Below, piece after piece: positions 10,605-27,154 of a stretch of 64,000 nucleotides of DNA. The notes under the pieces were generated by a model, which saw only the letters and a program-made list of their open reading frames with translations, was not told the origin of the DNA and ran no database searches. Origin of the DNA: Paragyromitra xinjiangensis (Eukaryota; Ascomycota; Pezizomycetes; Pezizales; Discinaceae); NCBI GenBank assembly GCA_038503065.1, contig JBCAMK010000003.1:1364001-1428000 (forward strand), given 5' to 3'. Position numbers and translations under genes: made by a program. Numbering within the stretch: the first letter of the stretch is position 1; each line of letters starts with the position of its first letter.

Positions 10605-12175
10605 TCAGAGTAGCTCTTCCACATCAGCTCCGTTGCTCACCTCGTCCTTTACTCCACCTTTCGTCTCATCACGCTTCCCACCAGCCTCCTCACCAACCAC
10701 ATCATCGTCGCGAATCTTTACCCCTTCGATCTCCATTCTAACTTTCCTCATTGCCGGGGTCTCCTGAATTGATGGACTTTGTTTTGGTTCGGATAGCAAA
10801 GATATATCAAAATCCAGCTTCGATCTTTTTGAAGGCCCATACTCTCTGATCTTGCCCGGCTCGTCTTCATCTGTGGAGCTATCGGAGTCTTGCGTTCCGG
10901 TTTCACGATAACGTTTTTTCTCTGACTCTTTTGCTCTTTCTCTCGCTCTTTGGGCAGCCCCGCGTCGTTTTTTGTTGTTTGAGGGGACTACGTTGCCACT
11001 CGTAGGAGATTCGGCGAGAATCTGGAGAGCGTTCTTGGTGCCAGAAGACAGGGGAGAGCCCAGAAGGCTGGCCTTGCCACTAGAGTGAAGAGGACTTGCC
11101 GAATTGTTTCCCGTACCCGCAAGGAGCGAGTAGTAATTCTATTTCGTTATATAAGCTTGGTTAATTCGTGACAAAAGGGATACTGATGCAGGAGCTTCAA
11201 CTAGGCGGGACTTACGGTAGCAGCTGGCTTCAAGCTGTTCAAAAAGGCATCTCTATGTTCGCCTTTCTTCCGCTCCATAAATGCGGTTTTACTCATCAAG
11301 CACGTCTTTCTCGCGTGGCTCACTTTCGACACATTCTTTCCCTCTCCATTATTATCCTTTTCACTGCTCTCTTTACTCGGTGAAAGAATGCGAAGGGTTT
11401 CCAAAATACCCCCCACAAATAACCATTGCCCTTCCTGGAATCCTTCGATGAGCAAGCTCCCGATCATGAGCATCTTCTTAACCTTCTCTGTGGGAGCCTT
11501 AATTTTATTCTCAACGGCTTTCCAATCCGAGTCTGCCTGCGGTTTCAGACGAAGTGCTCCATTCTTACGCTGGCAAACCCGTGCATTTGCTCGATCCAAA
11601 ATTTCACAAGTCAGCCGCTCAATGGCACCTTCCATATCACCAATAGCTGACATGTAGAGATCAATCGAGATCTTATTCTGCTTACCCTCGTAGGAGAGAA
11701 GATTCCGCAGCGCGTTGGAGGTATCCCACAATGCTATACACACAGCATCAGCGTCTTTGAAGAAGGAGGGAACCATGTTTTCCTGGTTTAGGCCACAAAG
11801 TGCAGCCACCAGATCCATGCGAGTGGTAATCAGCTCACGGAGTTCCATTTCAGCATGAACCTCAGGCCAGGAGACCTTGTTGAATTGGACCTGGGGCGAC
11901 TCGGCGGTGCTAGAGGGTTTGCGAAACTTCGATTTAGGGACGAGAGTTTTACGGGATTTTTCGACAGGATTCTTTGCCGCTTCCACTTCTTTCGCGTATA
12001 CTTGACGGATTTGTTTGTCTTTCTCTTCTGGCGGGGCTTTGGAGAATTTTATCTTTTTAATAGCCCGATCGATTCTCTTCCTGCTTGCTTTGGGCAGGTT
12101 GGATAATTGATTAGGAGAGCACGAAGCTTGTACAGGCTCCAGTGGAAGAGGATAAATTACTTCCATGTCAGCCAT
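10605..12175 (-). CDS. Uncharacterised protein B, 497 aa, paralogue of gene A
   Basis: Two exons, 12175-11216 and 11138-10605, with donor GTAAGT, acceptor ATAG and a phase-0 join. Exon 1 carries a basic N-terminus, WPEVHAEMELRELITTR, a helix with DADAVCIALWDTSNALR, and DMEGAIERLTCEILD. Exon 2 has a basic stretch (KKRRGAAQRARERAKE region, likely nuclear localisation) followed by DSDSSTDEDEPGKIREYG and VRMEIEGVKI. The intron sits at the same place as in gene A, right after a conserved KPAAT/EPAL segment. This gene is longer than A because exon 2 has an extra basic insert. No known domain is recognised; a nuclear role is inferred only from the basic stretch. Both genes lie in the same orientation about 1.1 kb apart, consistent with tandem duplication. 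Confidence 0.7.
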
Positions 12176-12719
12176 GACGGGCCTGATAGTGAGGTTGAGA
12201 TGGCTGTACAGGTGGTGGTGGTGGTTGTGGTGGTGGAAGGTAAGGCAATTAGGGTAGTGGGGCTCAAATTTTTTATCTCGATTCCCCCCAGGTTAATATT
12301 CTTGGCGGACGAAAACGAGCGATCCGTCCTCGTGCGTAATAAAGATTTACACTCCAGAGCTTCATAGAGCAATCACTCGGATATCCGCAGGGATCTTCCT
12401 TTTTTTGTTTCTAAAATTGGTTTGTGCGACCTGAGACCTTGTTATGACTCTTTGTGTTGAAGCGATAGAGAGTGATGCTTCGTGATTTGCCGATTGAGTC
12501 TAGCCTTTCCACCGGACCATTAGACTTCCGCCGTGGCACAGCCTCGCCTCGTATTAAGCTTGTAACCTCACCACTTACGATTCCTAAGCGCTTCCTCCAT
12601 CCCTCCTTCCAGCTTCCATTCTACTCTACATCCGAATCTTATTCTTCCTCAAACCCTCACACTTTCTACCCACAACAAAAAAATCGCTATCTCAAGCTTC
12701 AAAGCTCACTATCACCAAA
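12176..12719. promoter_or_regulatory. Shared upstream region between gene B (minus) and the PLAC8 gene (plus)
   Basis: 544 bp between two divergent start codons, so both promoters must lie here. A GTGGTGGTGGTG-rich purine/pyrimidine-biased stretch is at about 12210-12240, and the last 150 bp before the PLAC8 ATG is C/T-rich. No specific site is assigned. Confidence 0.4.
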
Positions 12720-13632
12720 ATGGCTGACCTCAAAGCTCGCGATTCCAAGACCACTCCTTTGGTCTCGGACCCTCCCTCATACTCTGATGCTACAGCCACT
12801 TCTTCCGCAACCGCGTATGGCGATGGAAACGTCTTCACTGATCTTCCCCGCCCAACGATGGCCTACAGCACTGCACGCCGCGAGGCATATCAACCGCGTA
12901 AGAAAGGTTGGAGTATTGGATTCTTCGACTGCTTCCGTGATCCTGGTGCTAGTACGTTCTCTCCCCTAACCCACCACCATAGCTTCAAGGAACTCCTCCC
13001 AAAACAAACAAACATCAGAAACACCAAAACATATATATTCAAGCATCGAGCTAACGAACTGCCTCTCAATAGCTGCCAAAGCCATGTGCTGTCCATGTGT
13101 CTCCTACGCACAAACTCGCCACCGTCTACATTCCCCCAACACCCCTGCACCAGTGTTCTCCGCCCCCTGCATTGGCTACTGTCTCGTCGCCTCTGCAATT
13201 CCCGGTGCTGAATTTATCTTCGGTTTCCTCCAGCGTGGTGATATCCGCAATCGTCTATCCATCTCCCATAGCCTTCCCTACGGCGCTGTCTCTGCATCTC
13301 CCACCTCACGCATCCAGCTTCAGGACGAGAACCCGGTTAGCGATGAGCCACAGGTGAAGGTATTCGAGAACCTCGAGTCTGCAGGTGGATTCGTCGATGA
13401 TGTCTGGCGCCACTTCTTCTGTGCGTGCTGTGCACTTGCACAGGAAGATCGTGAGGTCAGGAGATGGGAGAGAGTTTCTGCAATGGGTGAGGGGCTGGAT
13501 GGCCTAGATGGGTCGGCTGATGAGGATGGCTTCATCGGCAGAGGCGGTGTAGTGGGCGAGGAGGGGATTAGAGAGGAGGGTGAAAGGTTGTTGGGAGAGG
13601 AGAGGGCAGAATTTAGAGGACTGAGAGGATAG
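12720..13632 (+). CDS. PLAC8 family Cys-rich protein, 263 aa
   Basis: Two exons, 12720-12951 and 13073-13632; donor A|GTACGT, acceptor CAATAG, in-frame join (DPGATAKAMCCPCVSY). PLAC8 proteins are small Cys-rich membrane-associated proteins, linked in other organisms to cell size control and metal tolerance. Family signatures: GFFDCFRDPG, MCCPCVSYAQTRHRL, RGDIRNRL and FFCACCALAQEDREVRRWE. A hydrophobic stretch around CIGYCLVASAIPGAEFIFGF fits membrane association. The C-terminal 60 residues are Gly/Glu-rich and look disordered. The N-terminus is rich in Ser/Thr/Pro with a PPSY motif. Ordinary for fungi; no disruption. Confidence 0.88.
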
Positions 13633-14557
13633 ACTTTTTTTTGAGCAGGTCGTAGTTATGGCGTGATTGGATGGTTGTTGGTCTCTCTTTGGGTAGTCCG
13701 GATTTCCTTTGTCGGCTGTCTTATTTTTACTTTACTGTTTTTTTGTTGTACCGCTATTTCTCATTACGTTTGGAATCGGGGAATGGAAACGGATGGACTA
13801 AGGGGAGTCGAAATCTACACGAAGCCCGCGGCTTTTTTTTTCTTTTCATGGTTATTGTTATATTTAAAAATACTCTCATTGGCCTCAAATGTCTTAGTGA
13901 TCCAATTCGTGGGGCATTGGCAAATGAAGAAGTGCCGTATCACCCACTAGTACGGACGGGAAGGCTATCGACCACATGCGCACCTTACTCTACTCCACAA
14001 GCTACCTCACTACAAAACAAAACCTTTGCCCCTCCGTTTGCACAATATATGGGTGGATAAGAAAGAGATCTTGCCCACTCTCACTCCGAATTTACAGGGA
14101 GTCAGCTACGATACTAGATTTAGCGCCGGGTCTGGGCCTTTTCCCCTTATTAAGCGCGGATTTAAGCACAGGCTAAGCATTACTCCCTAGGACGAGAAGG
14201 TGAGTGAGTTTCAGGCCCAAGGCTGATATACCGAGTGACATTTCATGATACTTTGTCGTGGCTTCTCATCGATAGCAAGCTCAAACAGCAAACTAGGTAC
14301 TCCTTCCCTCTTAAGAGATAGCCTGGTGTCTTGATTCCAGTTCGGTGTTGATATAGGCCTTAATACCTAGTAGTTTAAACCATGCTGTAGGTAAGGTACG
14401 CACAGTTCAGTACGATGACGGGCCTTGTTCCCTACAAGGTACAATAATTGTTTTGTTTTTTTATATCGCTGGATCAGGTAAGTGCTCGTCAATTTAGCCT
14501 AGCAACAATCTCCTCTCCATGCACTACTATAGTTTTGTGTTGGAGTACTGATCAATA
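13633..14557. other. Intergenic region between the PLAC8 gene and the MITE
   Basis: The 3' flank of the PLAC8 gene followed by featureless sequence. Overlapping open frames at 13663-14176 have odd Cys/Phe-rich translations and no splice or homology support. Confidence 0.5.
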
Positions 14558-14812
14558 GAGTGTTTTGGCCACACCAGATTTCCAAATTTTGAGCTCGAAT
14601 TTTGAGTTCTTGGATGCGCTGAAGATCGATTTAAAAAGGTATGGCGAGAGCTCACAAAATCATCTACGCGAAAGCGACCAAGAGTTATATGGAAGCCACA
14701 GGATCAGTTTGATCAACAGTGGAGACCTATACTTTAGCAGACTAGCTACACGGCTGCCAAGAATTCAAATTTTGGGCTCGAAATTTGGAAATCTGGTGTG
14801 GCCAAAACACTC
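14558..14812. mobile_element. 255-bp MITE, Tc1/mariner-like
   Basis: The element starts GAGTGTTTTGGCCACACCAG at 14558 and ends with its inverse complement at 14812. The two terminal inverted repeats run about 53 bp each; five of their six mismatches are transitions. Both ends are flanked by the dinucleotide TA (14556-14557 and 14813-14814), the target-site duplication of Tc1/mariner elements. The interior is too short for a transposase and has no meaningful frame. It is therefore a non-autonomous element mobilised by a transposase encoded elsewhere. The parent family is not identifiable from this window. Confidence 0.85.
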
Positions 14813-15084
14813 TAAGCTGGCGAGCTGTCTCGGTGAGACTCAAGATTCGGGACGATCACAAGAAAAAGAAATGTCGCACAACAGCACGTCCAACAAATCA
14901 TGTTTTAACCACAAGACGGAAGGCTTAAGCGGGAGATGCTACGCATCCTATGTTTCAGGCATAGAGAAGCATCAGTGCCTATGTTTTTATACACGAGGCT
15001 CCCACTTCGTTCTGAACCCCCCAGACACCTCAGCGCCCTAAAAATCAAGCAAGATAGCCTTTTGACACCTGATTTGGCATCAAC

Positions 15085-18000
15085 ATGGCTGGCGAAAGGC
15101 CACTGCGATTGCTCGCCTTGGGTTATTTCTCCAAAACCCAAGAGCTCTTTGTGAGGTTCGCTAACATGAGTAGATGGCGGGGGTGTGAGGACTGTCATCC
15201 CTTGTGATTCTCGAACGCCTTATGTACCAAATTGACGCCGACCCCGAAGCTCACGTTTCTGATTACTTCGACATGATTGCTGGTACAAGCACTGGAGGGT
15301 GGGCGCTTCAACACAATTTCTTGGTACTACAGGCATATCGCTTACGCTAGCCTTCTAGAATAATTGCGATAATGTTAGGACGCTTGGTATATTCTCCTTG
15401 GGGCTCCTTTCAGCAATCTCCAAGTAACCAGGCGAGCAGAATATGACAGTCCGAGAGTGTATCGATGCTTATTCTACACTCTCTAAAACCATTTTTGAGA
15501 AATCGCCCAGGCCTGGCTTTTGGAGGTTTACAAAGAAGGTTTTGGGCCTAGAGCAATTCAGATCCGAGAAGCTCGAGAGCGCTATTTTAACCGTCATGGA
15601 CGCGTACTTATCAGCGGAGGAGAAAGAAGGAACACAGCTGAAACATATACCACTCCTCTCTGGCGTCTTAGGGGGTCAGGATATATGCAAGATGCATGCA
15701 CTTGGTGAAACTACCCGTATAGGCTTCGCTAATAGCTAAAAATGTAAGATTTGTTATAGCAACCCAGCAATCAGACGGACATCGCTGTCGTCTTCGGAAT
15801 TATAGGTCATTAGAAGAAATTGATCAAGGTTTTACGATAGTCGAGGCGGTACTTGCGACTTCTGCTGCACCTCTTATCTTTAATCCGCTTATTAAAAGAC
15901 GAGGAGATGTCGAAGAAAAGTATGTTGGAGGTGGCATGGGATATAATAACCCGACCGAGCAGCTTCTGATCGAACGCCAAGATGTTTGGCCTGGCTGTGA
16001 TATTGGTTGTATCGTCAGCGTAGGAACTGGCTGCAGCAGGGCTATGAAAGTTGGCAAGAGGCTTACGAAGGTTGCGGAAAAGTGTGCCAATATTGCCACG
16101 AATGCCGACAAGCTTGCACTTGATTTTTCCCAAAATATTTCTCGCACACGCCCTGAAATTTCTTATTATCGTTTTACCGCGGGGATGGGCTTGGAAAATG
16201 CAAGACTCCATGAGTGGGAGGCTATGGGCGATATCAGACAACGAACCGGGACGTATCTGGATGGGAGAGAACAATATTTAAAAGAATGTGTAAAAAGGTT
16301 GAAGGAAATAGCAGAGTGGCAAAGCGAGTCAGGCCCAGGAGAACAGGGTGTGTAATTATTCTGCAAAAAAATAGTGCTCGTGAATACTACTGACTTAACC
16401 TTAAGTTCTATCGGGAAAGGGTCCGAAACTGAGTGACGAACAAAGAGGTGCAAAGACCTTCGAGAAATTCCACATTCGTTTAATGTGTTTACTGATTGAT
16501 ACAGAGTGCTTGAGAACGCTATCGTTCCCCGAGATTGACCGTCGCCAAAACGATGTTGCATGGGCGCAAGAGGGTACTTTGGAATGGATATGGGAGGGTC
16601 AGTTTCGCGATTGGGTTAATCAAGGAAACGGGATATTCTATATCAGTGGCAAGCCAGGATCTGGGAAATCGACACTCATGAAACAAATCCTTCAAAAGCT
16701 GCTGGAACAGAATGATGTTCATGGCCGAGACCTTGTCATTAGTTTCTTCTTCAGTGATCGGGGTACGACCTTAGAGGAAACTCGGGAAGGGTTTCTGCGG
16801 ACTTTAGTAGTCTATATTCTTCAACACACCCCAAAGCTCTTCTCCTATATTCTACCAGAGTACAAGAAGCAGAAAGATCGACAAGATGGTATTACATGGC
16901 ACCCAAATTTTCTGCAAAATCTTCTTTTACGGATGCTTGCTGCTCCTTCAGCGCCTTCGGTCTTTTTTATTATTGATGCGCTGGATGAATGTCAAGATGA
17001 TACCATGCCTGAACTTCTAGGTTTGCTATCAAAGCAAGCTTGATTCGTCTAAGATATGCATTTCTAGCCGCCCATACACCACGATACCTCAATATCTCGG
17101 ACATAATGTACACCGATTGGTCCTCGAAACCGAAACTGTCAATGACATTTCTCAGTACGTGCGAAATGAAATGGGGAAACTTCGAGGGCATGATGAAGGC
17201 ACAGACGAGGAGATCGGAGCCCTCGAAAATGAAATTATTGCGATGGCTGATGGGGTATTCCTCTGGGTGGTCCTTGTGGTTAGGAGGCTAGTCGTTGGAG
17301 ACCATGTGGGTCATCCGATTGCCTAACTACAAGAAGGGTTGTCAAACATTCCACCAGATCTATCGGGAATATTTCGGAAAATACTTGTGGAGGTTAAGGC
17401 TACTACTTCCAAAGATAAAATCCAAGTTACCATAAATATGTTTCGCTGGGTGCTTTTTGCCGAACGACCGTTGACCCTTACTGAATTCCGCTATGCTCTG
17501 GCATTTGGTCCACCAAATAGGTTTCCATCCCAGAAAGATATGCGGGGTTCTGCTGTTGTGCAGGATGACAGACGATTGGAACGGCTTTGAATATCTGGCT
17601 GTGGCGGACTTCTTGTGTGGCGGACTTCTTGAGGCCAAAGGTCAAGGGGACAAGAAATTTGTGCAGTTGATACATCAATCGACCAAGGATTTCTTCTTGA
17701 CGGATGAAGGTCTCAGCACTCTGGATGCGGAAAAATCTTTTGATGATATCCTCGGCGAAGCTCATGACTACCTTGCGAATACCTGCATTACATACTTAAC
17801 GATCGCCGAGTTGAACGCTGAATCTGGCTTGTAAATCTTAAATCCAATCTGGAAAGACAAGGAGTTTATTGAAAACAACGTACACCGTTTGGAAGTCGAG
17901 TACCCGTTCCTTCGTTACGCGGCTAATAACTGGATGGAGCATGCCGAGAATGCAGAACAGTACCAAGTTGACCAAACCCAGAACATTGAGAAATTTGGGT

Positions 18001-19013
18001 TCAAATAGATAATCTATTTAACTACTACGATAATTGGGGCTACGAAGTTACAACCTGGTTGCCAGAGACAGCTCCTTTTCATGTTGCCTCTGAGTATAAC
18101 CTGATCTTATACTTAAGAAACTTATCCAACATGGAAGCCGTTGTTAACAAACGGGGTGGACGCACCGGAAATGCTCTCTCCGGAGCAGCCGCAGGAGGAC
18201 GCAATACGACAATCAAGTTATTGTTAGACCGAGGGGCCGACGGGAACGCGAAGAACAACGCTGGGCAGACTGCGTTGTACTTTGCGGCAAACGGAGGGTA
18301 TGAGAGTACTGCGCAGCTGTTGTTGGATCAAGGTATCGATATGAACGCAAAGACTAACGGTGGCCTAACACTACTACATTCGGCGGCACGTGGGGGGCAC
18401 GAAGATATGGCCCTGCTACTGCTAAATCGGGGGGCCAACAAAGAGGCGAAGGACGAACAGGGGAATACAGCACTGCACTTTGCGGCGGCTGAGGGACACC
18501 GAGGGATGGTGAAGTTACTACTTAGTTAGGGAGCCAACAGAGATGCGAAGACTAACAGTGAGTGGTCGTTATTGCACTCGGCCGCACTCAGAGGACATGA
18601 CGAAATATTACAACTTCTGCTAGATCAGGGTATCGATAGGGATGCAAAGGATGAATCTAGACAGACAGCACTACACTATGCAGCATTCGGAGGGAATGAA
18701 GGGACCATACAACTATTGTTAGAATACGGGATTGACAAGGAGGCGAAAGACGAAGATGGTTGGATGGCGTTGCACTCAGCTGCGGATGCAGGGAATAAAG
18801 AGACGTTACAGCAATTGCTGAACCAAGGAGCTGGCAAGGAAGCAAGAAATAACGATGGGTGGACAACACTGCACTTTGCAGTAGACCAATGGTACGAAGA
18901 GATAGTACGACTGTTGCTGGACCAGGGAGCTAGCAAGGAACGACGGAGTGACGGCGTTGGACATGGCAATTGAAGGAGAACAAGAAGCGATATCGCAATT
19001 GTTTATGAGCTAA
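15085..19013 (+). pseudogene. Decayed patatin-NACHT-ankyrin NLR gene
   Basis: Fragments of one large NLR-like protein appear in order. A patatin-like phospholipase domain (LLALDGGGVR; GTSTGG nucleophile elbow near 15280; VGGGMGYNNPTEQL near 15930) is interrupted by several short introns. Next comes a NACHT NTPase (Walker A GKPGSGKSTLMK near 16650, Walker B FFIIDALDEC near 16965), then at least nine ankyrin repeats (18060-18960). Fungal NLRs of this type act in non-self recognition and regulated cell death. Lesions: a frame change directly after DGGGVR (about 15187), a frameshift and TGA at 17041, TAA at 17324, TGA at 17588, a 16-bp tandem duplication at 17600-17631, TAA at 17832, TAG at 18006 followed by a frameshift, TAG at 18527, and a frameshift near 18950. 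A C-terminal TAA at 19011 fits the original stop. No single full-length product is possible. Confidence 0.88.
17600..17631 (+). repeat. 16-bp tandem duplication inside the NLR pseudogene
   Basis: TGTGGCGGACTTCTTG is present twice head to tail (17600-17615 and 17616-17631). One copy encodes the family's CGGLLE segment; the extra 16 bases shift the frame. This looks like replication slippage after or during gene decay. Confidence 0.9.
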
Positions 19014-19346
19014 AAAAATTCTGAGGGCATTGCAAATTCTGATCTCCTGTTCACTATACAGTTAGGATTCTGATACTCTCTATTGCTTGCAGTAAATTGT
19101 GAATAAATATTACCGGTCATGTCCTGTCTCTAGGACAAAAAGATGCAAATTATTAGCAACCACGATGAGCCCTAGGAGGAGCTTAGGGCTCAAAAGCAGG
19201 ATACGCTAAATATAGAGTAATACTTATATACAGTAACAAAACTTCGAAAGAAACCCACAACCAAGAATAACCCTAAAGATAAAAATGAAAATCCCATGTT
19301 CGCCAGTTATCCTCCTATTAAGTGCTAAAATCTCTAATACATTATT
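19014..19346. other. Short spacer between the NLR pseudogene and SMC5
   Basis: AT-rich 3' flanks of two convergent genes. Nothing else is seen. Confidence 0.5.
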
Positions 19347-24118
<4,772 letters not shown>

Positions 24119-24595
24119 CGTAATATCTCGTACAGAGGGAACACGCCCGGGCCGGAGGTATTGGTAATTGGCCTGGATCGTGATAGGTTGAATGAACGCT
24201 GTTAAGATTTCTTCACACAGGTATCAAGATCTCAAACCTCAGTATGCGATAGTCAAGTGCTCTCAAGCCCTAGGCTGTTTTGCATGATACCTTGAGAGAA
24301 TCTATAGACTTCGTTATGACTTCTTTGTACACTAATGCCTCCACAATCCCACACATCATGATCCCACTTCAGATCAAGGCATCCAAACCATTTCCTTTCA
24401 TATATTTACCAGAGGAAACAAATCTAAATTTTCACTAATTTCTGAGCTTTGATGGGTGAGTTTGGGGCATTCTCCTCACCTAGCGATGCAATAACTGAGC
24501 CCTAACCCTGGCCTTTATATTCCAATATCGATTCAGCCCAGGCCAATTGCCAACACCCCCAGCCCGGGCGTGTTCCCTCCGTATGAGATATTACG
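24119..24595. repeat. Foldback element with 62-bp inverted arms
   Basis: The left arm (24119-24180, beginning CGTAATATCTCGTACAGAGG) and the inverse complement of the right arm (24534-24595) match at 53 of 62 positions by my hand alignment. All nine differences are transitions. The arms contain the self-complementary core GCCCGGGC. About 350 bp of unremarkable DNA lies between them, with no transposase frame. No clear target-site duplication is visible at the outer ends, so a transposon origin is inferred, not shown. Confidence 0.7.
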
Positions 24596-27154
24596 ATAAA
24601 ATTCATGACTTCTATTTCTATAGGCCTGTAGAAACTCTAGCGGTGGAGAGAATTACTGGCAAGAGGTAGCTGTAATTTCATGGGGAATGCCACTAGTTAG
24701 TACGACGAAAGCCAAACTGTGGATCTAACCTAATCTGGAGAAATCACATACCGCTAGCAATCCTATCCCAGCGGCACTTGCCCAATACACTTCAGATAGC
24801 ACTAGGCTCAGGCTCGGGGTTGGAGTTTCAACCTTGTTAATGCCATTAGGGTAGCCTTGCTACGCCGCACCATTGAGATCTCCTCCAAGGTTGCACCACG
24901 ACCAAAGTAGTAGGCAGAATGCCGATGAGTGCGGTTTGGCAGGATAAGAAAGGAAAGTAGTAAGGAAGAGGGGGGGAAGTGGGGCAGGAAACCTGGGGAG
25001 AGCAGTAAGGTTTGAAAGGTGATAACTTAAGACTTGAGTAATGTGGATAAGGCAAGTCTTTGGGCCGTGTCGATAAACTTATTATGGGATTGTATTACAT
25101 TAGGGAACTGGGCTCTGTGGCACGCCTCTTGATATGAGCTTTGTATTTGTAATTCCTAGTAAAGTAAAACATTCAAGCGTATGAATTTTTCAACTAGCGT
25201 TCACTAGCAATAAAATTGGCCAAATTGCTGAAGTCCTGCACGAGGAAATCGTGAGAGCTCAACCAAAACCCCCTATTTAGAACAAACGAACGACGATTGC
25301 GAGACTAGAGGAAATCCTGGAAACTAGATCAATCATTAATAATCTTCTTATTCTCTCTTATCAAACTTGACGCGAGAGGTTATAGTTAGGCGCAAAACGG
25401 GCTATTTTTGTTATCTCACGACTTTTCGCCCGCCTATGACGTGATGCCCATCGAGATCTGGCGTCCTCACTCCAAAATCAGAACTACTGCTATCCCAAAT
25501 CATTTCTCTTTCTCCTCTCTTCTCTTTTCAAGCTACGTGAATACCCTGGATAGGCAATAGTGGGCTGTGTTGCGGCTCTTCTCGCTTATCACACTCAAAT
25601 AACACCTCTACATGAGAGTAATCAACAAACACTTACCGTGGTTCCGTAGTCTCAGAAGGAAAAAATCACACCACTATCGCATCCATAGCCATAACTTTCT
25701 TTTGACGTCTATCAGTGGGACCAGGTAAAAACACTTTAACCGAAGTTACGCCTAACGTCCACTGACTATTAAACTTTTAGATAATATTTATTTTTGGCCC
25801 CCAATATATGCTGGTGACTGAATATGATTAAACTCCAGTATCATTGACACAGTCTAGGTCTCGGAGTTGCTTAAAACCCGTTATCCTCTTCGATATATGG
25901 TAGGGCTCCCATTACGACGTCACGAAGGCCTAAGATTGCCATCTCAAATTAATGTCAGGTACTCGCACATTGCACTCGATGGAATAGAACCGAGTAATCC
26001 TAATTTGTAATACCCGATAATTGTAGTCCCTGAACTATATCGTACGCGCGTCTTATTTATGTATGCCTACATGTAGTGGGGTCAACACAGGATATCTCCG
26101 GAAGATCTCTTGAAAAAAGACATTCCAAACATCGCGGCAGTAAGAAGGGGTCACTTTGTCGGTAATAATTGTAAACCCGAGCCGAAGTGGCTGTATCTAG
26201 TTTTTTTTTTCCGTGGTTGCTAAAGCCTACGCTGTTACCAATAGATCTCTGCTGTTTGAGGTTGTTGAAGTTGAGACGAATCTTGGCTAGAACGATAAGT
26301 CTTTTGCCTAACTGGGCGCTTCGAAACGCCAACTACAGGGACGCTTGACATTAGCCCCTAGCCCCTTTCCAGCAGAGAGGATATTGGGCCACAGTCTTGA
26401 AGCCTTTGGTGCAGGTCTTTGATATCAATGTTGGGTGTGCAGCCGCTTACCGCCCGTGGTGCTGGGCGCATATAACTCGTAACGAAATCATCTCTGGCTT
26501 CCTTTCGCATTGGCTGCATGTGGGAAGCCAACCATTGCTCCATCCTGAAGCCCTGGGAATATCCACGCCCCGCGTAACTCAAACAATTACCCACAGATAG
26601 CGTCGCAGATTGTGCGACTATTATCCGGATTCCACCCTCCACATGTACTTCTCGCTGACTAGATGTTATATATCACCTCCTTCTTCTTGCCAAGTTCCTC
26701 ACCCCTCGACCAAGACTTCTCTCCTTGTTTTTTCAGAGACTTTCCGCCGAACGAACCCAACAACTCGAATTTTGCACCTGCTTCATGCATTTCCACTATC
26801 ATGTTTGCGCCGCTTGGCTTCCTTGGCTTCTTGGCCGTAGTATTGATATATTCCGCCCCGAAATGTCGTCGCCTTCATCTTCATTCTACATTCTTTTCAC
26901 AGCAGCATTTCATAGCTTTTTGCATTTCGGAGGTCCTTTCTTTTGGGCGATTTCTTCATTCACTTTTCCTTCGTTTTATCCTACGTTTTATCCTAGATCG
27001 GCCGTGCCGAATTTTTCCTTCCACAGCCTTCCAAATTGATAGCAAACCATCGTCCAACAGCAGCGCTAGTTGTTTGATTCTTGTAACAATTCTTTTTCAA
27101 TATTTCAACACTATCTCTCACTCGCTCCGGTAGCCAGTTCCCAAACTCAACAAA
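24596..27154. other. Long intergenic region upstream of the carbonic anhydrase gene
   Basis: About 2.5 kb without a supported gene. One TACATGTA in the ten-base form lies at 26068-26075. The final 500 bp (26640-27150) is strongly T/C-rich on the plus strand, as expected for a fungal promoter and 5' UTR; the 156-codon frame at 26663-27133 falls inside it and is rejected as coding. Confidence 0.5.

Noticed and set aside
12460..12969. 165-codon plus-strand frame upstream of PLAC8
   Set aside because: Different frame from the PLAC8 protein and overlapping its leader; the PLAC8 ATG and splice sites are well supported.
14565..15041. 158-codon plus-strand frame
   Set aside because: It runs through the MITE from one terminal repeat to the other; the frame is a by-product of the inverted repeats.
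26663..27133. 156-codon plus-strand frame upstream of the carbonic anhydrase
   Set aside because: Phe/Leu/Ser-rich translation of a T/C-rich leader directly before a well-placed ATG; it looks like promoter and 5' UTR.
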